Below, piece by piece: positions 1 through 6,529 of a stretch of DNA of 9,717 nt. This DNA comes from an uncultured Chitinophagales bacterium (GTDB lineage Bacteria > Bacteroidota > Bacteroidia > Chitinophagales > Chitinophagaceae), in NCBI GenBank assembly GCA_946886475.1, contig CAMPIQ010000137.1:1-9717 (forward strand), read 5' to 3'. The notes beneath the pieces were generated by a model. The model was not told the origin of the DNA and made no database searches. It saw only the letters and a list, made by a program, of their open reading frames with translations. The position numbers and the translations under genes were made by a program. Positions within the stretch are counted from its first letter, which is position 1. Each line of letters opens with the position of its first letter.

Positions 1-12
1 GTTAGGTTGAAG

Positions 13-46
13 ATTGCCCCGTCACTTTGTGTACGGGGCAATTTTA
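13..46 (+). terminator. Intrinsic terminator of a gene upstream of the window
   Basis: A perfect 10-bp stem pairs 13-22 (attgccccgt) with 33-42 (acggggcaat), and the 10-base loop can pair a little further. TTTT follows on the plus strand at about 42-45. The other side has no T-run, so it probably ends a plus-strand gene lying before the window. Confidence 0.65.
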
Positions 47-98
47 TGCCTCTACGGGAACCCTTTCCCACATCCATACAATACAGCATTTGTCCAAT

Positions 99-126
99 AA
101 AAAAAGTGCAACGGTTAGTTGCACTT
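99..126 (-). terminator. Intrinsic terminator of the DUF1328 gene
   Basis: A perfect 9-bp stem pairs 104-112 (aagtgcaac) with 118-126 (gttgcactt) around a 5-base loop. Read on the minus strand it runs into seven Ts (99-105). It sits 70 bp after the stop of the minus-strand membrane peptide gene and is the natural end of that transcript. Confidence 0.8.
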
Positions 127-195
127 GAATAAATGAATTATTTAAATTGTCATACTTTATGACCCAGATGCCCCTTTGCAGAGACATGGTTTGTC

Positions 196-363
196 CTAAT
201 CCACTCTCCTGAACCCACCGGCTATTAATGACAATACAAAAAGTACCAGGAAGATATAGAACAGGATCTTGGCTATTGATGCAGCACCGGCTGCAACTCC
301 ACCAAATCCGAATATGGCTGCTATAATAGCTATCACCAAAAAGATAAGTGTCCAGCGTAACAT
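196..363 (-). CDS. DUF1328/YtjA-type small membrane protein
   Basis: A 55-residue hydrophobic protein starting [10 protein letters not shown] and ending GGFRRVD. Two membrane segments are visible: about residues 4-20 and 32-49, joined by a glycine/alanine-rich stretch ([11 protein letters not shown]) typical of the DUF1328 family. Family members are 50-60 residues long with the same order: an LRW start, a G/A-rich turn, a second helix and a short basic tail. The function of the family is not established; members often lie among stress-response genes. The gene is 43 bp downstream of a 49-residue ORF on the same strand, so the two may be co-transcribed, and a clear terminator follows at 99-126. 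I am confident in the gene and fairly confident in the family. Confidence 0.85.
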   Translation of the reverse strand: MLRWTLIFLVIAIIAAIFGFGGVAAGAASIAKILFYIFLVLFVLSLIAGGFRRVD

Positions 364-406
364 AGTAAAAGGTTTTTGTTGGTTAATAAATTTTCATACT
401 TAACAA

Positions 407-556
407 TCAAAGAACCGTACCATAATTATCAGTCAGCATGATTAGCTTTTGATTGAAATCGAGGGCGGTTTTGAGGAATTTGTTCCACCAAACATCATGG
501 TTTTCAATACATTTTTCCGGATCCCCGCCTTGGAAAAAATGGTATTGTTTTTTCAT
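407..556 (-). CDS. Small protein of unknown function (49 residues)
   Basis: An ATG-started frame on the minus strand reads MKKQYHFFQGGDPEKCIENH, continues with a WWNKFLKTALDFNQK stretch and ends TDNYGTVL. I do not recognise it. The composition is that of a folded soluble protein: mixed charge, two adjacent tryptophans, several aromatics, one cysteine, and a likely amphipathic helix at about residues 22-41. There is no signal peptide or membrane segment. Upstream in frame there is no further ATG before a stop, so the start is well defined. It precedes the DUF1328 gene by 43 bp on the same strand and diverges from the doubtful ORF at 623. A one-mismatch -7 element (TGAATTTG on the minus strand, 582-589) lies about 25 bp before the start, with no clear -33 partner. 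Confidence 0.55.
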   Translation of the reverse strand: MKKQYHFFQGGDPEKCIENHDVWWNKFLKTALDFNQKLIMLTDNYGTVL

Positions 557-622
557 TAGGAAAGAAACAGGGAATGATATGTCCCAAATTCAATAACAAT
601 CATTTAAAAATATCTTGCTTTT

Positions 623-829
623 ATGCAAAAGGCGTTGTCTACTCAATCCTCTTCAGTTGCTGTTCAAATGATCGGATCGGGCAAACCCACTATACCCGTT
701 TCTGGCAGGCAAACCGTAATTGAAAGAAAAATTTCGGATCCTTCTTCCTCTTTTCCAAAAGGAGAAAGGTATCCAATTCCCGCTTTTTTTGAATACAGGA
801 TCAAGCCTCGCGACTATGATCCGCTCTGA
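623..829 (+). CDS. Possible small protein, unrecognised (68 residues)
   Basis: An ATG-started frame of 68 residues, rich in serine and proline, with a charged aromatic C-terminus ending FFEYRIKPRDYDPL. I recognise no family, signal peptide or membrane helix. For it being real: an in-frame stop at 605-607 leaves ATG 623 as the only start, codon use looks acceptable, and a good terminator at 860-884 follows within 31 bp with no other plus-strand gene to own it. Against: no convincing promoter lies upstream, composition is low-complexity at the N-terminus, and a 66-residue frame opens on the opposite strand over the same bases. It could be a gene remnant. Treat as tentative. Confidence 0.35.
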   Translation: MQKALSTQSSSVAVQMIGSGKPTIPVSGRQTVIERKISDPSSSFPKGERYPIPAFFEYRIKPRDYDPL

Positions 830-859
830 ATTTTTTTTTTCACCCTGAACCATTTATTT

Positions 860-884
860 GTCCTGCCAATGGCGGGACTTTTTT
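860..884 (+). terminator. Intrinsic terminator before rpoN
   Basis: Stem 860-867 (gtcctgcc) pairs with 871-878 (ggcgggac), with one G-T wobble and a 3-base loop, followed by six Ts (879-884). It would end a plus-strand transcript crossing 623-829 and insulate the rpoN promoter. A separate run of ten Ts lies at 831-840. Confidence 0.65.
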
Positions 885-941
885 GTATAGGGCAGTAAGA
901 AAACCTGGTTTGTTATATACTGCATTACTTAAAAATTAAAA

Positions 942-956
942 ACCCCAATTTGGGGT
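942..956. other. Short inverted repeat upstream of rpoN
   Basis: accccaa (942-948) is the exact reverse complement of ttggggt (950-956). Read on the minus strand it is followed by TTTTTAATTTTT, so it resembles a terminator against antisense transcription. No minus-strand gene lies just above it. It could also be an operator; it lies about 80 bp before the predicted rpoN promoter. Confidence 0.35.
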
Positions 957-1038
957 AAAAATTCCCCGTGGTGCCGTTTAAAATTAATTGAATTCGGGAT
1001 GAGCAAACAGTGCCGTACAATTTATAATTTTTAGTGGC

Positions 1039-1068
1039 TTGATTATCAACCTATAAAAACTAATTCTG
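1039..1068 (+). promoter_or_regulatory. Predicted housekeeping promoter of the rpoN operon
   Basis: TTG at 1039-1041 and TAATTCTG at 1061-1068 match the Bacteroidota -33/-7 pattern (TTG, 19-base gap, TAnnTTTG) with one mismatch in the -7 element. Transcription would start near 1073-1077, giving an rpoN leader of about 50 bases. Confidence 0.55.
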
Positions 1069-1100
1069 GCTCTACAGTTTTTTGGTGTTACTGTTGTTTT

Positions 1101-1130
1101 ATGAAGGGTACGCCAAAATCACCACAATGA
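1101..1130 (+). promoter_or_regulatory. Possible leader ORF coupled to rpoN
   Basis: A nine-codon frame (MKGTPKSPQ, stop TGA at 1128-1130) lies within the predicted rpoN leader. Its stop overlaps the rpoN start in an ATGA arrangement (1127-1130), the usual geometry of translational coupling. It may be chance; no comparative evidence is available here. Confidence 0.25.
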
Positions 1131-2548
1131 TCAATCAGCATTTAGGCCAAAAGCAACGCCTTAAGATCCTGCCGCAACAGATCCAGTTGCTCAATTTCTT
1201 CCATCTGAATACACTGGAGCTGGAACAACGGATTCAGCAGGAGATAGAAGACAATCCATTATTGGAAGATCAGAAAAATGAATTTGAGGCAACAGTTGAC
1301 AAGTACAACAAGGATTCTGTACAGGATTACCAGGACTGGGAAGAATATGGATATGACGATATTCCGGATTATAAAACGGAATACAGTAATTATCTCCATA
1401 ATGATAAATTACCGGAACGTCCGCTGGTAGGCAGTTATGATTATCGTAAGGCTTTAAAGGAACAGTATAAACTTACCTCTGATGATGAAAGAGAGATTGA
1501 ACTGGCTGAATTCATCATTGATTCTTTGAATGATAGTGGATTGATGGAACAAAACCTGGAAGCGCTTGCAGAGGATATTTCTTTCAAGCAAAACAAGTGG
1601 GTAGAAGCTTCATCCATTGAAATGATCCTTGAAAAGGTTCAGCAGCTTGAACCGGTGGGCATTGGTGCAAGAAGTATAAAGGAATGTTTGCTGATACAGC
1701 TTTACAGGCTGAATATAAAAAGGCCTGATGTTAAAATGGCTATCAGGCTGCTTGAAGAGCATTTCACGGACCTGCATAACCGTAATATGGATAAGATCAA
1801 GCTTCATCTCAGTATAGATGATGAAGAATTGAAGATCGTATTAAGGCTGGTGGCTTCATTAAAGATGAGGCCGGTCTGCGAATTGCAGGAAGGTGTAAAT
1901 ATTAATCAAAATATACTTCCGGATTTTATAGTAACAAGAAATGGTGATACGATAGATGTGGCTTTATACAGGAACCGTTCTGAAAGTCTGAGCATTAATT
2001 CTTCCTGGAAGGAAATGGCTGAGAATAATGCAAAAGTTACTACCGATAAATCTGCAGTGCAGTATATCAAAAATAAATTGCAGTCGGCCCAGTGGTTTAT
2101 TCATGCAGTACAACAAAGGGAATCCACAATGCTGAAGATCATGAGGGCAATAGTACAGATGCAGTATGATTATTTTATAACGGGTGATATCAACCAGCTG
2201 AAACCCATGATACTGAAAAATATTGCAGAAATGGTTGGTGTGGATATATCAACAGTATCAAGGATCACCTGTAATAAATATGCGGAGTCGCCATTCGGAC
2301 TCCTGCTTTTAAAAGATCTTTTTACAGAAGGTATAGCTAATCAAACCGGCCAGGTGATCAGCAATAAGGTGATACAATCAGCCATTGAAGAAGTGATTGA
2401 AAGTGAGGACAAGCATAATCCATATACCGACCAGCAACTGGTAAAGATACTTTCTCAGAAAGGTTTTTCTGTTGCCAGGCGTACAGTAGCCAAATACAGG
2501 GAGCAATTACAGATACCCGTTTCACATGTACGTGGCTTATGGGCTTAA
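1127..2548 (+). CDS. rpoN: RNA polymerase sigma-54 factor RpoN
   Basis: The alternative sigma factor that directs RNA polymerase to -24/-12 promoters and holds it closed until an AAA+ activator hydrolyses ATP. At 473 residues it has normal family length. In order: the Q/L-rich activator-interacting region (about 14-44, around QQIQLLNFFHLNTLELEQRI); an acidic, tyrosine-rich region II (about 50-95); the core-binding domain (about 110-300); a helix-turn-helix near 365-385 (NIAEMVGVDISTVSR) followed by the typical CNKYAESPFG; and the diagnostic RpoN box ARRTVAKYRE at 450-459, ending in GLWA. The frame is open back to a TTG at 1082. ATG 1127 is preferred because region I then begins at its usual place and the promoter predicted at 1039-1068 would leave almost no leader for the TTG. 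It heads the operon containing its own type of activator, 39 bp downstream. Confidence 0.97.
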   Translation: MINQHLGQKQRLKILPQQIQLLNFFHLNTLELEQRIQQEIEDNPLLEDQKNEFEATVDKYNKDSVQDYQDWEEYGYDDIPDYKTEYSNYLHNDKLPERPLVGSYDYRKALKEQYKLTSDDEREIELAEFIIDSLNDSGLMEQNLEALAEDISFKQNKWVEASSIEMILEKVQQLEPVGIGARSIKECLLIQLYRLNIKRPDVKMAIRLLEEHFTDLHNRNMDKIKLHLSIDDEELKIVLRLVASLKMRPVCELQEGVNINQNILPDFIVTRNGDTIDVALYRNRSESLSINSSWKEMAENNAKVTTDKSAVQYIKNKLQSAQWFIHAVQQRESTMLKIMRAIVQMQYDYFITGDINQLKPMILKNIAEMVGVDISTVSRITCNKYAESPFGLLLLKDLFTEGIANQTGQVISNKVIQSAIEEVIESEDKHNPYTDQQLVKILSQKGFSVARRTVAKYREQLQIPVSHVRGLWA

Positions 2549-2553
2549 GATTT

Positions 2554-2561
2554 TAAATTTG
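2554..2561 (+). promoter_or_regulatory. Possible internal promoter -7 element
   Basis: TAAATTTG matches the Bacteroidota -7 consensus TAnnTTTG exactly and lies in the 39-bp gap between rpoN and the activator gene. No TTG stands at the expected -33 distance (GTG at 2532-2534 instead), so it may give only partial independent expression, or be chance in AT-rich DNA. Confidence 0.3.
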
Positions 2562-2587
2562 ATTTACGAACCATAAAAAAACAATGA

Positions 2588-4075
2588 ATGCAGACCATTT
2601 TAATTATTGATGATGACCGTGATATGTGCCTCCTGTTAAAACGCTTCCTCACCCGCCATGGCTATGAAGTGCTGGAATCTTATAGTGGTAAAAAAGCGCT
2701 TGAGTTGCTGGAATCAACTGAACCTTCACTGGTTATGTGCGATTTCCGGCTGGAAGACATGGAAGGAAATGTGTTGTTAGGAAAGATAAAAGAAAAATAT
2801 CCTCATCTTCCGGTTATAATTATTACCGGTTACAGTGATATCAAGATTGCCGTTGAAGTAATGAAAATGGGTGCATACGATTATATCACCAAGCCACTGT
2901 TTCCGGATGAGATCCTGGTTACCATCAAAAAAGCCCTGGAAACATCTAACCAGGATGTGGCGGTGCTTCCAACTGCTCAAAGAACTGAAACGGGAACACA
3001 AAAACAGGAAACACCCGCAACAACCACTAAAGGACCAGTTATTACGCATTCGGGCGAATATATTTTTGGGGATACGCCTGTATTCCGACAGATCCTGCAA
3101 CAAATAGATCTGGTAGCTCCAACAAACTATACCGTGATCATTCATGGTGAAAGTGGAAGTGGTAAAGAAGCTATTGCTCAGGAAATTCATAAAAGGAGTA
3201 AAAGGAAAGGCAAACCATTCCAGGCTATTGATTGTGGTGCCCTGTCAAAAGAACTCGCCGGAAGTGAATTGTTTGGACATGAAAAAGGTTCATTCACCGG
3301 GGCATTGAACCAGAAAATAGGAAGTTTTGAACTGGCCAATGGCGGTACCATCTTCCTTGATGAGATTGCAAATCTTTCCTACGATATCCAGGTTTCGCTT
3401 TTACGTGTTGTACAGGAAAGAAAAATGCGCAGGGTTGGTGGCGTTAAGGACATTGAACTTGATGTACGTATCATCATTGCGAGTAATGAACGGCTTTGGG
3501 ATGCGGTTCGTAAAGGTAAATTCAGGGAAGATCTTTATCACAGGTTCAATGAATTCAGTATTGACGTACTGCCACTTCGCCAGCGCCCGGACGATGTGAT
3601 GTTATTTGCCAATCATTTCCTTCAGTTAACAAATGCTGAACTGGGCAAGAACATTAAAAAATTCAGTAATGAAGTGGAAACCATTTTCAGAAATTATGTG
3701 TGGTATGGTAATCTGCGCGAATTGAAGAACGTAATTAAAAGGGCAACCCTGTTAACAGACAGCGAAGAAATTGAAGCCAGCTCACTGCCATTTGAAATTT
3801 CTCATTTCAGTAAACTGCAATTTGAAAAGCAGCCTGATATTGTTTCTGTAACCAATTCCGTGATGCCCAGCACTTTTACCGAAGTGGAGCATTCGCGTTC
3901 AACGGTAACCGAAACCACTCTGAAAGGTGCCAGTATTGATGCTGAATATGAAATGATCTTAAAGGCATTGAAAAAAGTGAATTTCAATAAGAGTAAGGCT
4001 GCCAAGCTGCTTAACATCGACAGGAAGACGCTTTATAACAAGATGAAGCAATATCAGGAATTTAATAATCAATAA
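2588..4075 (+). CDS. Sigma-54-dependent response regulator, NtrC family
   Basis: A cytoplasmic bacterial enhancer-binding protein of 495 residues that, when phosphorylated, should hydrolyse ATP to open sigma-54 promoters. The receiver (about 3-118) has the acidic pair D8/D9, phospho-acceptor D52, T80 and K102. A Thr/Gln/Pro-rich linker (about 120-150) follows. The AAA+ domain (about 155-390) has Walker A GESGSGKE (187-194), the sigma-54 contact loop as GSFTGA (234-239) instead of GAFTGA, Walker B GGTIFLDE (252-259), the arginine-finger region FREDLYHRFN, and WYGNLREL where WPGNVREL is usual. A Fis-type helix-turn-helix (about 450-490, KSKAAKLLNIDRKTLYNKM) ends it. The start ATG at 2588 overlaps an out-of-frame ATG at 2584. 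It lies 39 bp after rpoN and 11 bp before the next gene. The kinase at the operon end is its likely partner (inference). Target genes cannot be read from the sequence. Confidence 0.95.
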   Translation: MQTILIIDDDRDMCLLLKRFLTRHGYEVLESYSGKKALELLESTEPSLVMCDFRLEDMEGNVLLGKIKEKYPHLPVIIITGYSDIKIAVEVMKMGAYDYITKPLFPDEILVTIKKALETSNQDVAVLPTAQRTETGTQKQETPATTTKGPVITHSGEYIFGDTPVFRQILQQIDLVAPTNYTVIIHGESGSGKEAIAQEIHKRSKRKGKPFQAIDCGALSKELAGSELFGHEKGSFTGALNQKIGSFELANGGTIFLDEIANLSYDIQVSLLRVVQERKMRRVGGVKDIELDVRIIIASNERLWDAVRKGKFREDLYHRFNEFSIDVLPLRQRPDDVMLFANHFLQLTNAELGKNIKKFSNEVETIFRNYVWYGNLRELKNVIKRATLLTDSEEIEASSLPFEISHFSKLQFEKQPDIVSVTNSVMPSTFTEVEHSRSTVTETTLKGASIDAEYEMILKALKKVNFNKSKAAKLLNIDRKTLYNKMKQYQEFNNQ

Positions 4076-4086
4076 GAGCTTCTATA

Positions 4087-4560
4087 ATGACAGAATTACC
4101 CGTCCCTGAAAAAAGATCAGATTTACAGAAGATACCAAGTCCCATGTTTTCCCTTAACGATGTTTTAAGGGAAAGCTTGCGGGCCTTATACGAAAACCCC
4201 GGCGTTGTCGTAAGATGTGAACCTTTACCTTTTATATCAGGAAAAAAAGATGAATTGGTCCGGCTTTTTAATATGTTGATTGCAATGATTACAGGCTTTA
4301 AACCTGCAGCATCCAAATTATTCCTGTATGTTGATTGCAATGAAGGGACAGCTAATTTACACTCCGGTCCGGGTTTCAGGAACTTTGTAATTAAGTTTCA
4401 TACCAGTATTACCACCAGTGAAGCCTGGAAAGAACAGCATAAGGACATTTTATCTGATTGCGAAAAAATAGTTACAGAACACAAGGGAAAATTTCAGGTA
4501 AATAATATTTCAAATACAGGATGTCTGTTTGCTATTTCCCTGGCAGGTAAATTTGCATAA
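4087..4560 (+). CDS. Degenerate histidine-kinase-like ATPase domain protein
   Basis: A soluble 157-residue protein. I know no named family, but its pattern follows a histidine-kinase HATPase_c fold. FSLNDVLRESLRAL (21-34) resembles the segment entering the domain; EPLPFISGKKDELVRLF (45-61) resembles the usual 'LP.v.gD...L..vf'; LFNMLIAMI (60-68) stands where the N-box belongs; and EKIVTEHKGKFQVNN followed by NTGCLFAISL resembles the final 'iv..HgG.i.v.s..g.GttF.i.lP'. The nucleotide-binding residues are missing: methionine replaces the N-box asparagine, there is no DxGxG (G1) and no GxGLG (G2). No phospho-acceptor helix pair is present. It is thus probably a non-catalytic binding or scaffold protein. 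It sits 11 bp after the activator gene and 1 bp before the kinase gene, so it is certainly co-transcribed and probably acts in the same pathway. The fold assignment is inferred by eye. Confidence 0.7.
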   Translation: MTELPVPEKRSDLQKIPSPMFSLNDVLRESLRALYENPGVVVRCEPLPFISGKKDELVRLFNMLIAMITGFKPAASKLFLYVDCNEGTANLHSGPGFRNFVIKFHTSITTSEAWKEQHKDILSDCEKIVTEHKGKFQVNNISNTGCLFAISLAGKFA

Positions 4561-4561
4561 T

Positions 4562-6013
4562 ATGCCAGCATTGAAGAGACCCTCCATCAGGATACTTATA
4601 ATTGATGATGACGAGGATGATTTTTTTATTACATCGGAATACCTCAAGCCAATACAGGAGTATGAACTGAATGTTGACTGGTGTTATCGTTATAATGATG
4701 CCATTAAGCATTTACAGGACAGGTCGTATGATATGTATTTCGTTGACTACAGGCTGGGCGCCAAAACCGGTCTGGATTTTCTAAAAGAAGCTGTAAAGCA
4801 TCAGACGGAAGAGCCCATTGTGTTACTTACCGGTAAGGGAAATAAAGATGTGGATATTGAGGCCATGCAGATGGGAGCAACCGATTACCTGATAAAAACC
4901 GAACTTACTACTGATAAGCTGGAGCGGTGCATTCGATACTCACTTGAACGAACTGCCTACCTCAAGGCTCTGAGAGCAAATGAAAAAAAATACAGGAGTA
5001 TTTTTGAACTTTCGAAAGATGCAGTTTTCATTGCCGACAAATCGCTTCATTTCCTTGATATGAACCTGGCTACATCTGTGCTGCTTGGTTTTGAAAGAGA
5101 TGAATTACTTAAGTTTACTGTTTTTGACCTCCTTCCCGATGACACGGATAAAAAGTTATTGCAAAAGTTCATTTATGAAGAAGACGAAGTAAATGATGTA
5201 GAGCTTGAATTCCTCACTAAATCGGGAGATAAAAAAACCTGTATTTTTTCTTTGACCGCAACTATTGATGGTTCGGATTCAAATTACCAGGGACTGATGC
5301 ATGATATCACCAATCTGAAAAGAGCTGAAAAGGCCAATCTTTTACTTGAAAAGCTTGGTGCCACCGGCAGGCTGGTTCGTACACTTGCGCATGAAGTGCG
5401 TAATCCGCTGAATAATATAAATATGTCTGTTGAACAGTTGTTACAGACTCCGGAAGTTCCCGACCCGGTAGAATCGCCTCTTTTTCTTGATATAATTCAA
5501 AGGAATAGTAAGCGTATAGGCGATATTATCACAGAATTGCTGGATACCTCAAGACCTACTGACCTTGTGTTCGAAAAATGTTCTTTGCAGGCCATTATGG
5601 ACGAAAGTATTTCAGAAGCACTGGACAGGATCACGCTTCAGCATGTAAACATGCAGATACGTTATTCCAATGAACCCTGCCATATCATGGCCAATAAGGA
5701 AAAATTAAAGATCGCCTTTCTTAATATTATTATCAATGCGGTGGAAGCTGTTGAAAGCATAACCGGTGAGATCAATATTGCCATTGATGATGCTAAAGAA
5801 TCGCATGTGGTAACCATCAGGGACAATGGGTGTGGCATACCTGAAGAAAATGTTTCAAGGTTATTTGAACCTTACTTTACTTCAAAAAGAAATGGTATGG
5901 GTTTAGGCCTGGCTGCTACTCTTAATATTTTGCAGTCACATAAAGCAACAGTGGATGTTACCTCAGTATTAAAACAAGGCACCACCTTCATCATTACTTT
6001 TCCGGCTGTGTAG
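4562..6013 (+). CDS. Receiver-PAS hybrid sensor histidine kinase, soluble
   Basis: A 483-residue cytoplasmic kinase with no membrane segment. The N-terminal receiver (about 9-125) has D15/D16, phospho-acceptor D62, T90 and K112, with threonine instead of proline after the lysine (IKTEL). A PAS domain (about 139-255) starts at KKYRSIFELSKDAVF and is linked by HDITNLKRAE to the dimerisation domain, whose phospho-histidine is H277 in LAHEVRNPLNN; this H-E-x-x-N form resembles NtrB-type kinases. The ATPase domain has N-box NIIINAVEA (N392), G1 DNGCGIP (D421) and G2 GMGLGLA (445-451), all intact. ATG 4562 follows the preceding stop by one base; an upstream ATG at 4529 would overlap that gene and adds residues before the normal receiver start. 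It is the likely kinase of the NtrC-type regulator in the operon (inference). Its own receiver may take input from a further kinase. Its 3' end overlaps the convergent flavoprotein gene by 20 bp. Confidence 0.93.
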   Translation: MPALKRPSIRILIIDDDEDDFFITSEYLKPIQEYELNVDWCYRYNDAIKHLQDRSYDMYFVDYRLGAKTGLDFLKEAVKHQTEEPIVLLTGKGNKDVDIEAMQMGATDYLIKTELTTDKLERCIRYSLERTAYLKALRANEKKYRSIFELSKDAVFIADKSLHFLDMNLATSVLLGFERDELLKFTVFDLLPDDTDKKLLQKFIYEEDEVNDVELEFLTKSGDKKTCIFSLTATIDGSDSNYQGLMHDITNLKRAEKANLLLEKLGATGRLVRTLAHEVRNPLNNINMSVEQLLQTPEVPDPVESPLFLDIIQRNSKRIGDIITELLDTSRPTDLVFEKCSLQAIMDESISEALDRITLQHVNMQIRYSNEPCHIMANKEKLKIAFLNIIINAVEAVESITGEINIAIDDAKESHVVTIRDNGCGIPEENVSRLFEPYFTSKRNGMGLGLAATLNILQSHKATVDVTSVLKQGTTFIITFPAV

Positions 6014-6524
6014 CCTTGAAATCAAGTAAACCTTTTTCACTTTCCTCGTATTTATCCCCCCTGGTGATAGAACGGATCATGTGAAAAAGCAAACCCATTT
6101 TACTTGTACTGTGGTTCCAGTAATAAGCAGATTCTGTCGAGACTTTTATCAGGCATATCCGGGGATCGGAAAGTCCTTCGGGAAACCAGTTCTTAAGATT
6201 GGGATCCCATAATTCTTCCATCCGGCTTCTGTCAATTACCAGGCTGCAGGTGCCCCTTACATTTGCATAAATATTTTTAACCGGGTGCGAATAGATCAGG
6301 TTAACCATATTATCCTTTGAAACTTCATTTATCTTTTCTGAGAATTCATTTGTAAAAAACCAAACAGTACCCTCTTCGTCGATCAAAGATGTAAACATGG
6401 GCCGACTGGAGATTTGATTATCGGCATCCAAAGTGGTGAACATGCATGTGTTTACATCTTTTACAAGTTCCCTGAACCTGGCAATTGCTTCCTGGTCTTT
6501 TAACCTTATTTCATTTGTATCCAT
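5994..6524 (-). CDS. Pyridoxamine-phosphate-oxidase-like split-barrel protein (GSP26-like)
   Basis: A 176-residue soluble protein of the FMN-binding split-barrel superfamily, closest by eye to the general stress protein 26 group. The barrel spans about residues 15-140: CMFTTLDADNQISSRPM, then GTVWFFTNEFSEKINEV, then NMVNLIYSHPVKNIYANVRG, which is the standard order for flavin- or coenzyme F420-type binders. The tail carries ESAYYWNHSTSKMG, common in this group, and a charged end (GDKYEESEKG). Proteins of this group bind flavin; the substrate is generally unknown, and true PdxH activity is unlikely since these short members lack the PdxH C-terminal region. The gene starts 5 bp after the stop of the three-helix membrane protein gene, so both are probably one transcript. 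No terminator is visible after it, and its last 20 bp lie within the kinase gene on the other strand. Confidence 0.88.
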   Translation of the reverse strand: MDTNEIRLKDQEAIARFRELVKDVNTCMFTTLDADNQISSRPMFTSLIDEEGTVWFFTNEFSEKINEVSKDNMVNLIYSHPVKNIYANVRGTCSLVIDRSRMEELWDPNLKNWFPEGLSDPRICLIKVSTESAYYWNHSTSKMGLLFHMIRSITRGDKYEESEKGLLDFKATQPEK

Positions 6525-6529
6525 ATATT

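Noticed and set aside
653..853. A 66-residue minus-strand frame opposite the 623-829 ORF
   Set aside because: It is a basic, low-complexity reading crossing the T-run; the plus-strand frame is at least followed by a terminator.
1082..1126. TTG-initiated 15-residue extension of RpoN
   Set aside because: The added residues are unlike region I and the start would lie within a few bases of the predicted transcription start; ATG 1127 fits the family.
6015..6026. cttga-aa-tcaag as terminator of the kinase operon
   Set aside because: The stem is only five weak pairs with a two-base loop and the following T-run is not adjacent.
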